The notes: generated from the letters alone by a model not told the origin. A stretch of 9,524 bases of DNA from Phycisphaerae bacterium (GCA_014380825.1 JACMJD010000252.1:1-9524); one strand, 5' to 3'; shown: positions 1 through 6,254, counted from the stretch's first letter. Numbers and translations: made by a program.

Positions 1-1022
1 ACGATCGTGTCGTTGATGGTCATTCCGCCCGTGAACGAATTGTTTCCGGTGAACGTGATGTTGCCGCCGCCGATCAGCACATAGACGGGCCCGCTGATGT
101 TGCTGGTGTAGGTTCCTGTTGAGGTTTGGCTTAGCTGAAGCTCGCCATAGTTCGTGACGTTGCCGCGCAGGCTTGAGGAGTTCGTCAGCAGTTGCCCCTC
201 CAGATTGGTCACGTTACCGGTATAGGTGTTGATCCCATTGCCGAACAAACGCATTCGTCCTGGCCCGGCCTTCACGAGGTTGCCGTTGCCGTGGATTCCG
301 CCTTGCAAATAAACGGTGCCCGACGGGATGCTCACCGTGCCGGTGCCGGCGAGCTGAATCGGCTGATCGACCGTCACCGAACCAAACACGGCCAGCGCGG
401 CGTTGGAAAGTGCGAGCGTCCCTGTCGCCGCGCCGAGATTGGCCGTTGCGCTGATCTGCACGGTTCCTTCATTGACGATCGTGCGCGCGTGCGTGTTGGC
501 GCCGGAGAGAATCAGTGTGCCGTTGCCCATCTTGGTGATGGATGATCCGCTGACGACGCCGCTGACAACCATCGCGCCGCCGCCGCGAATGTCCCAGGCG
601 CCCGCCGCCTGTTGCGCGACATTCGCTGCAATCGTCTGCGTGCCGCTGCTGGTATTGATGCGATCCATCCGGCCTTGCGAGAGCGTGAGCGTGTTCGCAC
701 CGGCGGCGGCATCGGCGTTCAGGGAAAAGCTCTTGTCCGTGTCGATTGTGAATCGCGACATCGGCACCGTCCCGGCAATCGAGATGGACAGCCCGGACTG
801 AAACGCTCCGCCGAACGTCACTTCTGAATTGGCGACCGGCAGCGCCGCGCCAGCCCAGTTGTTCGCGATGCCCCAGGACGTAGCCGACCCCGCGCCCGCC
901 GCGCCGCTCCATTGATAGATCACGCCAGCCACGCCGATGCTCGCGCTTCCCAATGAAGCCAGCGTGACCGCCGAGGCGAGCAGCATCGTTCGAACACTCT
1001 TCTTGTTGTGTTGCGGTTTCAT
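1..1022 (-). CDS. Autotransporter-associated beta-strand repeat protein, secreted (3' end missing)
   Basis: The frame is open from the ATG at 1022-1020 to the left edge: 340 complete codons with no stop, so the C-terminus lies outside. Residues 1-32 look like a signal peptide (basic MKPQHNKKSVR, then a hydrophobic Ala/Leu/Ser stretch, likely cleaved after SIGVA). The mature part starts with the W-x(n)-NW-x(n)-P...F pattern (W38, W50, N55-W56, P62, F70) common in passenger-like beta-helix proteins. Residues 162-191 match the PATR repeat (K-x-G-x-GTL-x-LSGANT...V-x-x-GT), and degenerate copies follow near 249-279 and 314-340. Composition is rich in Gly, Ala, Thr, Ser and Asn with almost no Cys. 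An AAGGGA site (1031-1036) lies 8 nt before the ATG and supports this start. Family knowledge predicts a surface or exported beta-helical protein. A PEP-CTERM or other sorting tail may lie beyond the edge. Its ligand is unknown; the glycosidase neighbours suggest polysaccharide contact. Confidence 0.85.
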   Translation of the reverse strand, partial: MKPQHNKKSVRTMLLASAVTLASLGSASIGVAGVIYQWSGAAGAGSATSWGIANNWAGAALPVANSEVTFGGAFQSGLSISIAGTVPMSRFTIDTDKSFSLNADAAAGANTLTLSQGRMDRINTSSGTQTIAANVAQQAAGAWDIRGGGAMVVSGVVSGSSITKMGNGTLILSGANTHARTIVNEGTVQISATANLGAATGTLALSNAALAVFGSVTVDQPIQLAGTGTVSIPSGTVYLQGGIHGNGNLVKAGPGRMRLFGNGINTYTGNVTNLEGQLLTNSSSLRGNVTNYGELQLSQTSTGTYTSNISGPVYVLIGGGNITFTGNNSFTGGMTINDTI

Positions 1023-1030
1023 TTCCGGAT

Positions 1031-1036
1031 TCCCTT
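1031..1036 (-). promoter_or_regulatory. Shine-Dalgarno site of the autotransporter-repeat gene
   Basis: On the minus strand this reads AAGGGA, 8 nt before the ATG at 1022. It is one of the few well-formed ribosome sites in the window and fixes the start of the 1-1022 gene. Confidence 0.6.
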
Positions 1037-1047
1037 GTGTGATGACT

Positions 1048-1067
1048 CGCGGGTCCGATCGCCCGCG
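1048..1067 (-). other. Leader hairpin upstream of the autotransporter-repeat gene
   Basis: A perfect 6-bp G/C stem, CGCGGG (1048-1053) with CCCGCG (1062-1067), and an 8-nt loop, in the 146-bp gap before the 1-1022 gene and about 10 nt upstream of its ribosome site. There is no U-tract, so it is not a standard terminator. A second, looser inverted repeat in the same gap pairs TCCGGCA (1087-1093) with TGCCGGA (1124-1130). I see no convincing -35/-10 pair in this gap. Confidence 0.35.
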
Positions 1068-1168
1068 TGCAACCAGATAGGGGGTCTCCGGCAGAACCTG
1101 ACAGCACAATGTTTTTTTCGGATTGCCGGAAGAGGCGTGGTTTTTGGCGTGAGCTAATGCGGGTATGG

Positions 1169-2863
1169 TCAGACAAGACCGGCTGAGTACAGCAGGTCTT
1201 CTGTTCGATCGTCATCGAACCAGGATGATGTTGATTCGCGATGCGCTCGAGTCGCAACTCGCGCGGCGGCGAAGTGCGGCGTTCCGCTTGGCTCAATTAA
1301 CTGCGTGTTACGGGCCAACGGCGACCCGAAGTTGGGCGAGCCGTCGGCGTTCCACGCAAACTTCTGCATGTGAATATCACGGATGCCCGTGAACTCGCCG
1401 GGCGTATTGTGGGCGTGATAGACCATCCAGTCGTCCAGGCCATCGGGCGACTTGGTGAAGCTCGAGTGGCCGACGCCGACAACGTTATTCGCCTGCGAGA
1501 ATACCGGAGTCGATTTCTTCACCCACGAATTGGCAAACAACGGGTTGCCCACGCCGTTGTACGTGAGCTGGCCTAGCGCGTATTCGTTGGTCCAGTAGCC
1601 GCTGCCGGAATAGATGATGAACGTCTTGCCGTCGCGTTGGAGAATTTGCGGGCCTTCGTTGATCGGCAGGCCGTTTTGTTCCCAACCAAGCGTGGGCGAA
1701 CTGATCAGCGCGCGGTTGCCGCTGATCGTCCAGGGGTTGCTCATCTGCGCGATGTACAGATTCTGCTGACCGTCGGTGAAGCCCGGCCAACCGGACCAAA
1801 CGAAATACTGCTGGCCGTTCAGCATCATCACCGTGCCGTCGATCGCCCAGCGGTTCGTCGTCGCGGTGATCTGACCTTTCAGCGTGTACGTGCCTTGCGG
1901 GTTCTGCGAGTTGCCCTCGAGCACGTACATCCGATGCTGCGCATTATCGCCGTTGTCGGCGGCGACGTAGATGTACCACTTGTCGTTGATGCGATGCAGC
2001 TCCGGCGCCCACACGTCCTGCGAATAAGGTTGTCCCTGCGGCGGCGCCCACACGTTTTGCAACAGCGCGCTGTTGATGTCCTGCAATCGGCTGGAGCGCT
2101 GGATGTAAATGCGTCCGCCGTCCGAGCGCACGTAGAGATAATCGCCTTGCCATTGCGTGATGAACGGATCGGCGCCGTTCGGATCGATCGCGTTGGTGAA
2201 CGTCTGCTCGGCGCCCGAGAACGTATCGAACAACGCGCTGCGTGGGACGAGCTCTTCGGTCCCATCGGGCGGGGTCCAGTACAACTGAACCGTGCCGGCG
2301 CCGACCTGATCGAAATAGTCGAGCTCGAAGTCGACCTTCTGCCCGGCGGTCAGTGTGATCGTGGCAGTGTTGCTCTGCCCGGCGACTGGGGCGTTAAAGC
2401 TGTTGTCGATCAGCGAATAGTCATCGAAGTCGACGATGCCGTTATTGTCGAAGTCACCGTTGGCCCAGCCGGTGGAACCGTTGTTGAAACCGTTGTCGAT
2501 GTGGGCGTAGTCGTCGAAGTCGACAATGCCGTTGAAGTCGCTGTCGCCGATGATGATTCGCTGGCTGAAGCGATCGATGAGCTGCTCGCCGCGAATGTTC
2601 AAACGAACGCCGTCGTCGGCAAACGTGCGAAACGTGTACGTTCCGCCAATCGTGGGTTGGATCTGTCCGCGCCAGCGAATTGAGTAGCCATCGCTCGCCA
2701 GCTTTGAAGGCAGGGGCGAACTGGTGCCGAAATCGAAGTTAATCGACGGGTCGGTGCGAGTGAACTTCAGGTTGGTCAGATCGGGCGACGTGAAGTACTC
2801 ACCCATCAAGCCGTTGACGGCGAGGAGCGTGCGAGCTTCGAGCAATTCAAACTGATACTGCAT
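1169..2863 (-). CDS. LEPR-XLL-type secreted PA14-dockerin-GH43 glycoside hydrolase
   Basis: 564 residues. Residues 8-15 (LEARTLLA) are a variant of the planctomycete LEPR-XLL N-terminal motif; no hydrophobic signal peptide precedes it. A PA14-like beta-barrel starts at 18 (GLMGEYF) with TYTFRTFADDGVRL at 75-88, and resumes at 163-215 with ITLTAGQKVDFELDYF. Between its halves sit two dockerin/EF-hand loops: D107, D109, N111, D115, D118 and D137, D139, N141, D145, D148. The GH43 five-bladed propeller follows (about 222-528), with base D232 (GADPF), pKa-tuning D342 (AIDG) and acid E403 (NEGP), plus WAPELH at 285-290 and GVGHSSF at 463-469. All three catalytic residues are present. GH43 enzymes of this type act on alpha-L-arabinofuranosyl or beta-xylosyl linkages; the substrate here is inferred. 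The last 36 residues resemble no domain I know. The start lies two codons after the TGA of the upstream GH43 gene, in the same frame, with a poor ribosome site, so coupled translation is likely. Confidence 0.9.
   Translation of the reverse strand: MQYQFELLEARTLLAVNGLMGEYFTSPDLTNLKFTRTDPSINFDFGTSSPLPSKLASDGYSIRWRGQIQPTIGGTYTFRTFADDGVRLNIRGEQLIDRFSQRIIIGDSDFNGIVDFDDYAHIDNGFNNGSTGWANGDFDNNGIVDFDDYSLIDNSFNAPVAGQSNTATITLTAGQKVDFELDYFDQVGAGTVQLYWTPPDGTEELVPRSALFDTFSGAEQTFTNAIDPNGADPFITQWQGDYLYVRSDGGRIYIQRSSRLQDINSALLQNVWAPPQGQPYSQDVWAPELHRINDKWYIYVAADNGDNAQHRMYVLEGNSQNPQGTYTLKGQITATTNRWAIDGTVMMLNGQQYFVWSGWPGFTDGQQNLYIAQMSNPWTISGNRALISSPTLGWEQNGLPINEGPQILQRDGKTFIIYSGSGYWTNEYALGQLTYNGVGNPLFANSWVKKSTPVFSQANNVVGVGHSSFTKSPDGLDDWMVYHAHNTPGEFTGIRDIHMQKFAWNADGSPNFGSPLARNTQLIEPSGTPHFAAARVATRAHRESTSSWFDDDRTEDLLYSAGLV
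2393..2548 (-). other. Dockerin-like calcium-binding repeat pair inside the PA14 domain
   Basis: Encodes residues 106-157 of the PA14-GH43 enzyme. Two 22-residue repeats, 30 residues apart, are 17/22 identical and share NGIVDFDDY and FN endings. Each carries Ca-ligand positions 1, 3, 5, 9 and 12 (D, D, N, D, D). Dockerin I modules usually stand at protein ends; this one interrupts the PA14 fold between the strand ending RIII (102-105) and the one starting NTATITLTAG (165-174). Confidence 0.75.
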
Positions 2864-2869
2864 GCCACG

Positions 2870-3970
2870 TCACTTCATCGCCGGTTGCGTCGACGGCGCG
2901 ACGAGTCCCGATCCCGACGGCGCCGGCTGGGGCGTGCGCGTGGGGCCAGTAATCTTAAGCCGGACGGAGCCGTCTGGTTCGTCAATAATCTGCATGCGAT
3001 CGATCGACAGGTCGCGTTCGTGCCCGCCCGTCAGCTTCTTGTGGATGTGGTAGACGCAGAAGATCTCTTTCCCATCCGGCGAAGTCACCACCGAGTTGTG
3101 TCCGGGGCCCGAAACCTTTGGCGTTTTCTTCAGGATCGGGTTCTCTTTCGCCTTCACGAACGGGCCCATCGGAGATTTGCTGGTCGCATAACCCAGCGAA
3201 TAGTTCGGATCGAAAAACCCGTGGGCCGAGTACATCATCACCCACGTGTTCTTGTGCTTGAACACGAACGGGCCTTCGTTCCAGCAGTCTTCGGTTTTCG
3301 GATTTCCTTCCCAAGGCTGATCGGGTTTGGCGCAGCGCACGGGCTCGCCGACCATTTCCATCAAGCTGGGGCTCAGCTCGACGACGTACAGATCGCTCTC
3401 TTTTCGTCCGTGCTCGTTCGTGTACTCGGACATGTCCAGCGCGTAGTAGAGGTAGGCCTTGTTCGAATCCGGATCGAGCGACACCTGCGCGTCGATGACC
3501 GCCTTGCCAAAATCCAGCAGCGGCGCCTTGATGTCCGTAAACGGACCGAGCGGCGACGAAGCCTTGGCGACCGAGATGCGATGGCTCAGATGCCCCGCTG
3601 GTACACGGCCCATCGAGCTATAGAAGAGATAGAAGCTGCCGTCCTTTTCCACCACGCACGGCGCCCAGAAATTCTCGCGGCCCCAGCTTGTATCTGTTTT
3701 CTGAAACGCGAAACCTTTGTCCGTCCAGTCAATCAGGTCCGGCGATTCGAGCACGCGATAGCCTTCGCCGGGCGCGTTGGTGCCGTAGGCGTAGTACATG
3801 CCGTTGGCGCGGATGACGAACGGATCGGGGAGATTCTCCGCGACGGGGTTGGTGTACGTACGCTGCGCGAGCGCCGGCTTAGTGGAAGGCGTGCGCTGCG
3901 CGCCAACGACCATCGGAATCAGCAGAACCAGACCGACGGCTGCCGTGCTTATAATCAGGATTGATTTCAT
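2870..3970 (-). CDS. Secreted GH43-family glycoside hydrolase (arabinosidase/xylosidase type)
   Basis: 366 residues. Residues 1-24 are a clear signal peptide (MKS, a hydrophobic ILIISTAAVGLVLLIPMV core, likely cleavage VGA|Q), so the enzyme is exported. After a short Thr/Pro linker, a single GH43 propeller runs from about 39 to 340: base D49 in LPDPFV, pKa-tuning D160 in VIDAQV, acid E232 in WNEGPF, and GPGHNSVVTSPDG near the C-terminal blade. All three catalytic residues are intact, so activity is expected. Family members hydrolyse alpha-L-arabinofuranosyl or beta-D-xylosyl bonds; the sequence alone does not fix which. The last ~25 residues form a Pro/Ser/Thr-rich tail. The ATG lies 24 nt after the pseudopilin stop with no recognisable Shine-Dalgarno site, but the signal peptide supports it. 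Its TGA is directly followed in frame by the next GH43 gene, so the two are very probably co-transcribed. The two are clearly different GH43 types, not a recent duplication. Confidence 0.9.
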   Translation of the reverse strand: MKSILIISTAAVGLVLLIPMVVGAQRTPSTKPALAQRTYTNPVAENLPDPFVIRANGMYYAYGTNAPGEGYRVLESPDLIDWTDKGFAFQKTDTSWGRENFWAPCVVEKDGSFYLFYSSMGRVPAGHLSHRISVAKASSPLGPFTDIKAPLLDFGKAVIDAQVSLDPDSNKAYLYYALDMSEYTNEHGRKESDLYVVELSPSLMEMVGEPVRCAKPDQPWEGNPKTEDCWNEGPFVFKHKNTWVMMYSAHGFFDPNYSLGYATSKSPMGPFVKAKENPILKKTPKVSGPGHNSVVTSPDGKEIFCVYHIHKKLTGGHERDLSIDRMQIIDEPDGSVRLKITGPTRTPQPAPSGSGLVAPSTQPAMK

Positions 3971-3994
3971 GGATTAAACAAATAGATACGCCGA

Positions 3995-4948
3995 TCAACC
4001 CGGCGGTGGACCCGCGGACGTATCCGGCCATGGTGACGTGCGACCCGGCGGGATTTCATAGCGCTGTCGCCACATCGTCTGCTTATGCCAAAACGTTTCA
4101 TTCGCGCCCGGGAAACCGCTTGGGGGCGGGCCGATCGCTTTCCACGTGTCCTCATAAACCAGCGATTCGGCGTGGCCGTCGGCAAAAACGTAGTTCGATC
4201 GCTTGCCGCCGGAGTGACGATCCCAGGCGATGTTCTGCTTGGCCTTCTCACCGATGATGCCATCGGTATTGTCTTCCCATCGGGCAACGTGATGGAACGG
4301 CTCCGGCGCGAATCCCGCGGCTGGCGGGTTCTTCGATTTCACGCCTTCGCAAAACACGATCGACAACGCCGGCCGTCGAAGCTGCGTCACCTTGATCGCG
4401 CTAAATGCCTTGTCGGTGATGTCACTGACGTTAATGCGGTACGAACCGGGGATGTCATTGGCGTCCGGTTTGTCCGGCAGTTGATTGGCTGCAATTCCGA
4501 AATCCCAGACGCCGCGGATCTGCGGATTGTCATCGCTGGGGCAGGCGTAAACCTGCTTGCTGTTGCCGAGATATTTGAGCAGGGCGAAATCCCAGCCGTA
4601 CATCGGGAAGCGATAGCCCCAGGAATCGCTCGCGCTATAATCGCTGGCGACGACATCGCGCCCGCCGGGGCCGATGCCGGGTTGCGTTACGACTGGGCGC
4701 GCGTTGAACCAGGCTTTGGGCAGATAACCTTTGTGCTCGTTCTGAAACATTACGAGCGCGCCGCCCAGTTGTCGCATGTTCGAAAGGCACGCCACGGATT
4801 GAGCCTGCTGTCGCGCCTTGCTCAGCGCCGGCAGCAGCACCCCGATCAAGACGGCGATGATGCCGATCACGACCAGTAGCTCGACCAGCGTAAACGCGCG
4901 TGAAGACCTTGGTTTGCCGGGCGCGGCAAGCGAACGAATCGTGCTCAT
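3995..4948 (-). CDS. Type IV pilin-like/type II secretion-like pseudopilin (DUF1559, H-X9-DG type)
   Basis: 317 residues from the ATG at 4948; a TTG one codon upstream is in frame, but GGAGG (4957-4961) lies 8 nt from the ATG and favours it. After a basic leader of 18 residues comes the class III prepilin signal ([11 protein letters not shown]), with cleavage before F19, Glu at mature position 5 (E23) and a hydrophobic helix to about residue 42. The residue before the cut is Ala instead of the usual Gly. A globular head with C54, C136 and C200 follows. The C-terminal RHSGG...FADGH (R244-H245 to D257-G258) matches the prepilin-associated H-X9-DG motif, with 11 instead of 9 residues between H and DG. 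A Pro-rich tail ends the protein. Planctomycetes carry many such large pseudopilins whose function is mostly unknown. Placement 24 nt before a GH43 gene suggests a role in handling or presenting polysaccharide at the envelope (inference). Confidence 0.9.
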   Translation of the reverse strand: MSTIRSLAAPGKPRSSRAFTLVELLVVIGIIAVLIGVLLPALSKARQQAQSVACLSNMRQLGGALVMFQNEHKGYLPKAWFNARPVVTQPGIGPGGRDVVASDYSASDSWGYRFPMYGWDFALLKYLGNSKQVYACPSDDNPQIRGVWDFGIAANQLPDKPDANDIPGSYRINVSDITDKAFSAIKVTQLRRPALSIVFCEGVKSKNPPAAGFAPEPFHHVARWEDNTDGIIGEKAKQNIAWDRHSGGKRSNYVFADGHAESLVYEDTWKAIGPPPSGFPGANETFWHKQTMWRQRYEIPPGRTSPWPDTSAGPPPG

Positions 4949-4956
4949 CAAAAATA

Positions 4957-4961
4957 CCTCC
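4957..4961 (-). promoter_or_regulatory. Shine-Dalgarno site that sets the pseudopilin start
   Basis: Reads GGAGG on the minus strand, 8 nt before the ATG at 4948 and only 5 nt before the alternative TTG at 4951. The spacing favours the ATG. Confidence 0.65.
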
Positions 4962-4968
4962 GCAATGT

Positions 4969-4987
4969 CGCCGGCCGCGTGCCGGCG
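4969..4987 (-). other. Leader hairpin just upstream of the pseudopilin ribosome site
   Basis: CGCCGGC (4969-4975) and GCCGGCG (4981-4987) form a perfect 7-bp G/C stem around a 5-nt loop, ending 7 nt upstream of GGAGG. It could influence ribosome access or protect the 5' end of the transcript. No U-tract follows. The rest of the 189-bp gap (4949-5137) also holds three short GAGGG-type direct repeats, but no clear promoter. Confidence 0.4.
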
Positions 4988-5082
4988 CGATAGTTCCGCC
5001 CGAAAAACCCCTCCGACGAACCCTCTGCAATCCCTCTATGAACCGATCGTATGCAGCGAAATCGAACAACCTAATTGAACAA

Positions 5083-5116
5083 CCTCTCCCTTCGCGATTG
5101 CCCACGAAGGGAGAGG
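5083..5116 (-). terminator. Probable terminator of the PEP-CTERM protein gene
   Basis: Perfect 12-bp inverted repeat, CCTCTCCCTTCG (5083-5094) and CGAAGGGAGAGG (5105-5116), with a 10-nt loop, starting 21 nt past the TAA at 5138. On the minus strand the stem is followed by TTGTTCAATT, a weak U-rich tail. Stem length and position fit an intrinsic terminator or an mRNA 3'-end stabiliser that separates this gene from the pseudopilin-GH43 group. Confidence 0.7.
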
Positions 5117-5137
5117 CGTTCAGTAACGTAGCTCGTG

Positions 5138-5992
5138 TTACCGGGCGCGCTGGCGACGGAACGCCAGAACACCCGCGACACCGAGCAAACTAAGCGAAGC
5201 CGGTTCCGGCGTGCCGACCGCGGTCAGCGAATCGAACGCGAAGATCGCGTCGGTTGTGTCCGGCGAGTTGCCGCCCAGCGCGTAAACGCCGACTTTCAAT
5301 CCGCCTTCCTGCGTGTTGCTGCCGTTTCCTTGCGGATCACCCGGGCTGCCGAAGCCGGTGAAGGTGAACGCGCCGCCAACCTGTTGGAACGCGCCGCCGT
5401 TGATGCTGGCGAATGCCTGCACCGTCGAGCCGCTGCGCACCAGCCGCAGCACCGCGTCGATATCAGAAGCCTGGGGCGACGTCGCAATGTTTGGAATCGC
5501 GCGGCCCACGATGTCATCACCGGGGCCCGGTGGGGTGGCGCCGCCCCAGCGGTCTTCGTTCTCGCGAAGCGCTTCGACCGCGATCCCGCCTTCGAAGCTG
5601 TTGTTGAACAGCGACAGCCGGATGTAGTGATCCGTATCGGTGCCCAGCCAGATCCCGCCGCCCTCGAAGTTGGAATTCAACCCCGAGACGCGAACGTTTG
5701 CTTCCACAGTAATCTGCGGACTATTGTCGATGTTCGCGAAGAAAAAGTTCTGCGCCGAATCCGGATCGTTCTCGTAATTGCCGAACGTGTCACCGGGCAA
5801 GCCGGTTACGGTCAATCGTCCTCCGCCGACATTAAAGCCCGACGTATTGAGGTTGTACGCGCCGTCAAAGCCGGTGGCGGCGAGCGTGTTGCCCGAGCCA
5901 TTAAAATCCAGCGAGACGTTGGCGGGTCGCGCCAACGCGTTACCGGCGATGCACGCCACCGCCATAGCCGAAAGAGCTGCCAATTTTCTCAC
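5138..5992 (-). CDS. PEP-CTERM sorted exported protein with concanavalin-like/DUF1349-like core
   Basis: 284 residues from a GTG at 5992-5990. The frame stays open to an ATG at 6130, but that extension is basic and featureless. The GTG is preceded by AGGAGG (5997-6002, 4-nt gap) and begins a textbook signal peptide (VRK, hydrophobic LAALSAMAVACIAG, cleavage ALA|R at 21-22). The mature core is beta-rich; FEGGGIWLGTDTDHYIRL (109-126) and LRLVRSGSTVQAF...GGAF (182-202) resemble the GaGL...D-NYIRL and L-I-R-GdtvtayyS patterns of DUF1349/laminin-G-like jelly rolls, often attached to GH43 enzymes. The protein ends with TPEP (261-264), a hydrophobic LSLLGVAGVLAF helix and RRQRAR, the PEP-CTERM sorting signal that exosortase-type systems process. 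Predicted role: envelope or exopolysaccharide-associated binding protein, perhaps for the polymer cut by the neighbouring enzymes. Ligand and catalytic activity unknown. Confidence 0.85.
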   Translation of the reverse strand: MRKLAALSAMAVACIAGNALARPANVSLDFNGSGNTLAATGFDGAYNLNTSGFNVGGGRLTVTGLPGDTFGNYENDPDSAQNFFFANIDNSPQITVEANVRVSGLNSNFEGGGIWLGTDTDHYIRLSLFNNSFEGGIAVEALRENEDRWGGATPPGPGDDIVGRAIPNIATSPQASDIDAVLRLVRSGSTVQAFASINGGAFQQVGGAFTFTGFGSPGDPQGNGSNTQEGGLKVGVYALGGNSPDTTDAIFAFDSLTAVGTPEPASLSLLGVAGVLAFRRQRAR

Positions 5993-5996
5993 GATT

Positions 5997-6002
5997 CCTC
6001 CT
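5997..6002 (-). promoter_or_regulatory. Shine-Dalgarno site that sets the GTG start of the PEP-CTERM gene
   Basis: Minus-strand AGGAGG followed by AATC and then GTG. The 4-nt spacing is short, but this is the strongest ribosome site in the region and coincides with the start of a signal peptide. It argues against the longer form beginning at 6130. Confidence 0.6.
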
Positions 6003-6113
6003 GCCGGCCCGACACGAGGTGCCGGTGCCTTTGATGAAAATGCACACCCGAACGTTTCAATTTGCAGGCGACCCGCGATCGCCCCGCTCGTAATGCCTGA
6101 TCTCGTTTTCCGC

Positions 6114-6142
6114 TTGTACCAACGAACCAAATCAGATATTTA
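6114..6142 (+). promoter_or_regulatory. Possible sigma70-like promoter of the ROK regulator gene
   Basis: TTGTAC (6114-6119), a 17-nt spacer, then TATTTA (6137-6142), in the only AT-rich part of the divergent region 5993-6254. The hexamers match consensus only partly. If real, transcription would begin near 6149, downstream of the ATG at 6144, which supports the start at 6255. I found no convincing promoter for the divergent PEP-CTERM gene; TTGAAA lies at 6056-6061 on the minus strand without a good partner. Confidence 0.3.
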
Positions 6143-6152
6143 AATGTTGTTC
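6124..6152. promoter_or_regulatory. Imperfect inverted repeat, candidate operator
   Basis: GAACCAAAT (6124-6132) and ATGTTGTTC (6144-6152) pair at 7 of 9 positions around an 11-nt AT-rich centre containing ATTTAAAT. The site overlaps the possible -10 element of the ROK gene in the divergent region. ROK regulators commonly bind AT-rich two-fold sites next to their own genes, so autoregulation is plausible, but the repeat could be chance. Confidence 0.3.
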
Positions 6153-6254
6153 AAAAATAAGCCCGCGCGGCGGCCAGTGTCAAACAAATTCCGATCGGAG
6201 AACGCGAATTCTTACCCGCTTCTTGACGATCGAGTCGAAGTTTGGAACCTGTTC

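Noticed and set aside
1048..1130. Riboswitch or intrinsic terminator in the 1023-1168 gap
   Set aside because: The stems are short, one has a 30-nt loop, no U-tract follows on the coding strand, and no riboswitch core is recognisable.
469..1296. Minus-strand open frame of 275 codons crossing the start of the autotransporter-repeat gene
   Set aside because: It is out of frame with two well-supported genes and its product is an Arg/His/Gly-rich shadow; the overlapping frame has a ribosome site, signal peptide and PATR repeats.
1637..2683. Long plus-strand open frame of 348 codons opposite the PA14-GH43 gene
   Set aside because: It is exactly antisense to a gene with clear domains, and its Arg/Val/Asp-rich product has no recognisable motif. 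Such frames are expected opposite high-GC genes.
2885..3964. Plus-strand open frame of 359 codons opposite the secreted GH43 gene
   Set aside because: It mirrors the real gene almost end to end, is Arg-rich and low in domain signal, and has no independent support.
4085..4879. Plus-strand open frame of 264 codons opposite the pseudopilin gene
   Set aside because: Antisense shadow with no motif; the minus strand encodes the prepilin signal and H-X-DG motif.
5135..6034. Plus-strand open frame of 299 codons opposite the PEP-CTERM gene
   Set aside because: Antisense to a gene with signal peptide, PEP-CTERM tail and terminator; its composition is typical of a shadow frame.
5993..6130. Longer N-terminus of the PEP-CTERM protein from an ATG at 6130
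   Set aside because: It would bury a good signal peptide 46 residues inside; the GTG at 5992 has AGGAGG in front of it.
6144..6254. Longer N-terminus of the ROK regulator from ATG 6144
   Set aside because: The 37 extra residues have no family counterpart and overlap the candidate promoter and operator. Not excluded, since neither start has a strong ribosome site.
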